17,486 nt of DNA from Acidobacteriota bacterium. Its GTDB lineage: Bacteria > Acidobacteriota > Terriglobia > Bryobacterales > JACQDG01. The stretch spans positions 1-17,486 of the forward strand of contig JACQDI010000756.1 of NCBI GenBank assembly GCA_016201195.1, in the 5' to 3' direction. Under the pieces are notes generated by a model, which did not search any database, was not told the DNA's origin, and saw only the letters and a program-made list of their open reading frames with translations. Numbering within the stretch: position 1 is the stretch's first letter; each line of letters starts with the position of its first letter. Positions 14,971 to 17,486 of the stretch are shown here, piece by piece. The position numbers and the translations under genes are program-made.

Positions 14971-15387
14971 ATGGCCCAAGAAAAGGAAGCCAAGCCGGCG
15001 GCGCCGCCGCTCAAGCTCTGGCTCGGCCCGGTGGCGCTGGGGTGGCTGGTGCCCGGCGGCGGGCACTTCTACCTCAAGCGCTGGAACCGGGGCGCCCTGC
15101 TGCTGCTCGCCGTGGCCGGGATGTTCGTGTTCGGCCTGATGATGCGCGGCAGAATGTTCGAGCCCAGTGACGGCGACCTGTTCAACATGGCTCTCAACTA
15201 CGGCGGATTCATTGGGGACGTAGCCAGCGGAGCGCTCTACTTCCTGACCACATGGCTCGGTTACAGCCAGCCGGATCTGGCGGGGGCGGTGCCCGACTAC
15301 GGCACGAAGTTCCTGGTCTGCGCCGGGCTGCTCAACATTCTGGCAATGATCGACGCCTACGAGATCGCCGTGGGGAAAAAGTCATGA
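14971..15387 (+). CDS. Small inner-membrane protein, TM2-like
   Basis: The 138-residue protein starts with a short charged tail (MAQEKEAKPAAPP), then LGPVALGWLVPGGGHFYLKR, a hydrophobic segment with a GGGHFYL turn reminiscent of TM2-type domains. Further predicted membrane segments are at about 47-62 (ALLLLAVAGMFVFGLMM) and 112-130 (FLVCAGLLNILAMIDAYEI). The frame is open further upstream to 14725, but that part is antisense to the permease gene, so I start at 14971. Function unknown. It is followed by another small membrane protein on the same strand. Confidence 0.75.
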   Translation: MAQEKEAKPAAPPLKLWLGPVALGWLVPGGGHFYLKRWNRGALLLLAVAGMFVFGLMMRGRMFEPSDGDLFNMALNYGGFIGDVASGALYFLTTWLGYSQPDLAGAVPDYGTKFLVCAGLLNILAMIDAYEIAVGKKS

Positions 15388-15458
15388 GGTGTCAGGTGTC
15401 AGGTGCCAGGTGTCAGGGGACACCGGCCGGGAACCTGGCGCCTGAAACCTGATACCTG
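15387..15458. repeat. Inverted array of 7-base repeats
   Basis: Five 7-base units of the AGGTGTC type stand head to tail at 15387-15421 (with variants AGGTGCC and AGGGGAC). Units of the opposite orientation (CCTGGCG, CCTGAAA, CCTGATA, CCTG) follow at 15434-15458. The arms 15393-15417 and 15434-15458 are complementary in 20 of 25 positions with a 16-base loop. It fills the gap between the two small membrane-protein genes, overlapping the last base of the first stop codon. Similar CAGGTGTCAGG-type intergenic repeats occur in several bacterial groups. Confidence 0.7.
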
Positions 15459-15463
15459 CTTCT

Positions 15464-15646
15464 ATGTACTGGAATCTGTCGCACTTTCAAGCCACGTTCT
15501 TTTTCGCCCTGTTCACATCCATCGTCTTCGGCGTGGTGACCAAGAAGACGGACCGGGAACGGCTGCACTACGGGCTCTACGTGTTCGGCTGCTTCCTGGC
15601 GGCCACGTTTGGACTCGGCTGGCTAATGTACTTTGGGCACTGGTGA
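15464..15646 (+). CDS. Very small membrane protein
   Basis: The 60-residue protein has two predicted membrane segments, about 10-26 (ATFFFALFTSIVFGVVT) and 38-58 (YVFGCFLAATFGLGWLMYF), joined by a charged loop KKTDRERLH. Codon use resembles neighbouring genes (G or C mostly in third positions), supporting a real gene. There is no ribosome binding site; the repeat array ends five bases upstream. It probably forms a pair with the preceding membrane protein. Function unknown. Confidence 0.65.
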   Translation: MYWNLSHFQATFFFALFTSIVFGVVTKKTDRERLHYGLYVFGCFLAATFGLGWLMYFGHW

Positions 15647-15655
15647 TCTTCTTCT

Positions 15656-16594
15656 TTACTGCACTTCAATATTCCCCGACGCTGTCCGCACGCTGACCAG
15701 GGGGCCACCACCGCGGACTTTGCCCTGCACTTCCTTCTTGCCGATCAAGCCCTGCACCGAGAGCGGGTGATCGATGGAGATGTGCCCCGAGGCGGTACGG
15801 GCGCGGAAGTCGAAGGCGGCCTGGGAGGGAAGCTTGAGGTGGACGCCGCCGGAGGCGACCTCCAGGTTCCATTCGGCGGACGGCTCGCCCTCGGCGCGGA
15901 TCGAGCCGCTGCCGCTGTGCGCCCGCAAGGGACCCTTCACGCCGCTGAGCTCAATCGCGCCTGAGCCGGTTTTCACTTCAGCGCCGCCCGGAGCGGTCTG
16001 TTCCAGCCGCACGCCGCCGCTGCCGGTCGAGGCCACCACCGGGCCGGCAAGCGCCGTGCCGCGGATGCCGCCGCTGCCCGTCGAGGCGCGGACCCTGCCT
16101 TTGACCCCGTCCACTCGAATGGAGCCCGAGCCGGTGGAAACTTTCACGTCGTCGCCGATGTTGTTGATGGTCAGGCCGCCGGAGCCGGTCGAGGCGTCGA
16201 CCGGACCGCGGATTCCCTCGATGGTCTGGCTGCCAGAACCGGTCTGCGACCGCAGCCGGGTCTCCACCGGCACCACCACCTCGTAGCTGATGGAGATGTT
16301 CCGCTCGAGCTCACGATCGGTGATGTGCCCGATGCGGATGGAGTTGCCGTCTTGCTCAATCGGCGGATTCGATTCCAACTGGCACACCCGGTCATCGCCA
16401 TCGCGGGACCGGATGACGCCGTTGATGCGGACGCTGCCCGTTTCCCCGGAACGCACGTTGGTGCTGCCGGCGCCGGTTCGAACATCCAGATCGACGGCCC
16501 CGGTCACCTTCAAGGTTCGCTCGAACTTTCCCTCGGCCGCGACTGCATGGACGGGCATTACCAGCAGCGCTATCGCCAACAAACAGGTTTTCAT
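15656..16594 (-). CDS. DUF4097-family exported beta-repeat protein
   Basis: The 312-residue protein has a signal peptide (1-20, CLLAIALLVMPVHAVA, cleavage near AEG). About ten short beta-strand repeats follow, with a recurring T/A-GSG or TASG turn every 14-20 residues, for example VDASTGSGGLTI, VKVSTGSGSIRV and VRTASGNIEV at the very C-terminus. This is the pattern of the DUF4097/adhesin-like right-handed beta-helix group, likely periplasmic or surface-attached; function unknown. The start at 16594 has a strong AAGGAGG four to five bases upstream; an upstream ATG at 16648 has none and would bury the signal peptide. It follows the MerR-TPR gene by 71 bases on the same strand and may be co-transcribed. 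Confidence 0.88.
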   Translation of the reverse strand: MKTCLLAIALLVMPVHAVAAEGKFERTLKVTGAVDLDVRTGAGSTNVRSGETGSVRINGVIRSRDGDDRVCQLESNPPIEQDGNSIRIGHITDRELERNISISYEVVVPVETRLRSQTGSGSQTIEGIRGPVDASTGSGGLTINNIGDDVKVSTGSGSIRVDGVKGRVRASTGSGGIRGTALAGPVVASTGSGGVRLEQTAPGGAEVKTGSGAIELSGVKGPLRAHSGSGSIRAEGEPSAEWNLEVASGGVHLKLPSQAAFDFRARTASGHISIDHPLSVQGLIGKKEVQGKVRGGGPLVSVRTASGNIEVQ

Positions 16595-16659
16595 GGAGCC
16601 TCCTTCCCTTTCGGCGGTTAGACGGCCCTGGCGGCCGGATGTGAGCACCGCCCCACCAC

Positions 16660-16677
16660 GGGAGGTTACGACCTCCC
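16660..16677 (-). repeat. 7-bp hairpin across the MerR-TPR stop codon
   Basis: GGGAGGT (16660-16666) and ACCTCCC (16671-16677) pair perfectly around a 4-base loop, and the structure contains the TAA stop of the upstream gene. Read on the minus strand, CCTCC in it could also pair with the GGAGG ribosome binding site of the DUF4097 gene about 60 bases further on. No T-run follows. Confidence 0.5.
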
Positions 16678-17486
16678 CCCCAGGGTCACCCGGAGCAGGC
16701 TGTCCAACTGCTGTCGGGCGATGCCGGCCCAGGGGCTGGTGGGGTCGATCTTTAGGTACGTGCGCCAGTGCTTGACCGCCCGCATCGGCTCGCCGGTTTT
16801 CTCATACAGCAGGGCCAGGTTGTAGTGGGCGTCGGCGTAGTCGGGGCGCAGGCGCAGGGCGATCAGGTAGTGAGCGCGGCCCTCGTCCACTCGCCCTTGC
16901 TCGTCGCAGATGTTGCCGAGGTTGAAGTGAGCCAGCGGATAGTCGGGATCGATTTCGAGCGAACGGCGGTAGCAGCGCTCGGCCTCGGCCAGGTTCTGCG
17001 CCTGGTAATAGATGGTTCCCATGTTGACGCACGCGCCGGCGGCGTTGGGGTTGAGTTCGAGCGACCGCTGGTAGGCGCGCAGGGCCTCCTGGGGCGGGGC
17101 GCCGGACTCCTCCAGTTGCAGGCCCGTCTGGAACCAATGCTCTGACTCGCGCTCTTGGACTTCCCGGCTCTGCTTCTCCCGCTGCTTCAACTCGGTCACC
17201 GTGTGCAGGGTGCTGGTCTCGAAATCAAAGAGCAACTGGCCGGTGAGGGCCTCCATCTTACCGTCGCCGAGGTCCACCTCGATCTTTTTCCCATCCGAAA
17301 TGATCTTGAGCTCGTGCAGGGGGCGTTGGACCCCAGCCAGCTTCTTGGAGAGCGAGCTCAAGGCGCGCCGGATGCGGTCAGGAGGAATGCGGTTCTCGCG
17401 AAGCTTTTGCAGGGTCTTCAGGGCAATGAGGTCAGCGAAACTGAATTCCTGGCGGGGTTCGACGAGCCCGATGCGCTCCCAGGAGC
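16666..17486 (-). CDS. MerR-type HTH fused to TPR repeats (N-terminus cut by window edge)
   Basis: Partial gene: the frame stays open to the right edge, with 272 residues visible. The first visible residues read SWERIGLVEP, then FSFADLIALKTLQKL and RIPPDRIRRAL, the second half of a MerR-family winged-helix DNA-binding domain; only its first helix or two and the start codon are missing. A beta-rich linker follows (ELKIISDGKKIEVDLGDGK, LLFDFET), then a charged coil (about 95-115). Four tetratricopeptide repeats run to the C-terminus, recognisable by NPNAAGACVNMGTIYYQ, DPDYPLAHFNLGNICDEQ and RPDYADAHYNLALLYEK. It is probably a transcriptional regulator that senses through protein contacts. The apparent TTG start at 17361 is inside the HTH domain and is not the true start. 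Confidence 0.85.
   Translation of the reverse strand, partial: SWERIGLVEPRQEFSFADLIALKTLQKLRENRIPPDRIRRALSSLSKKLAGVQRPLHELKIISDGKKIEVDLGDGKMEALTGQLLFDFETSTLHTVTELKQREKQSREVQERESEHWFQTGLQLEESGAPPQEALRAYQRSLELNPNAAGACVNMGTIYYQAQNLAEAERCYRRSLEIDPDYPLAHFNLGNICDEQGRVDEGRAHYLIALRLRPDYADAHYNLALLYEKTGEPMRAVKHWRTYLKIDPTSPWAGIARQQLDSLLRVTLGGRS

Noticed and set aside
17359..17361. TTG as start codon of the TPR gene at the right edge
   Set aside because: The frame continues upstream without a stop and encodes a clear MerR-type helix-turn-helix segment across this point.

Overview
The window looks like chromosomal DNA from a high-GC Gram-negative bacterium, most likely an acidobacterium of the Solibacter/Bryobacter type. 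The evidence is the very large carboxypeptidase-regulatory-domain TonB-dependent (Oar-like) receptor with its own promoter, Tat- and Sec-exported redox proteins, a multiheme cytochrome, FHA/SpoIIE-type signalling proteins, and short GC-rich palindromic repeats between genes. The taxonomic call is inference from gene style, since no rRNA or other marker gene is present. No transposase, phage gene, CRISPR array, tRNA or rRNA was seen.

Layout. 1-667: no convincing gene. It holds a string of short stem-loops (26-193), then a 9-bp inverted repeat (502-531), a 10-bp tandem repeat (587-606) and a near-consensus sigma70 promoter (611-639) for the receptor. 668-4153 (+): outer-membrane receptor. 4172-5847 (-): a two-gene operon of a Tat-signal FMN alpha-hydroxyacid dehydrogenase and a hexaheme c-type cytochrome, with overlapping stop and start codons. 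5906-7081 (+): class I aminotransferase. 7099-7644 (+): Uma2-family protein. 7685-9493 (-): GMP synthase, long form. 9532-10965 (+): GlcD-type FAD-linked hydroxyacid oxidase. 11151-12869 (-): FHA-GAF-SpoIIE phosphatase. 12870-13340: no gene, but a large imperfect hairpin and a second inverted repeat. 13341-14909 (-): TPR protein and MacB-type ABC permease. 14971-15646 (+): two small membrane proteins separated by a heptamer inverted array. 15656-16594 (-): DUF4097-type repeat protein. 16666 to the right edge (-): MerR-type HTH fused to TPRs, cut by the window end.

How the genes may work together. The clearest functional unit is the dehydrogenase-cytochrome pair. An exported flavoenzyme that oxidises a 2-hydroxyacid could pass electrons to the co-translated multiheme cytochrome in the periplasm. 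The flavoenzyme keeps the catalytic His, Arg, Lys and Asp of its family but has replaced both active-site tyrosines, so its substrate may not be lactate or glycolate. A second 2-hydroxyacid oxidase (GlcD) and an aminotransferase lie nearby and could use the resulting 2-oxoacids, but they are separate transcription units and the link is only suggestive. The remaining genes look like an ordinary mix of housekeeping, signalling and envelope functions. I see no defence system or mobile island.
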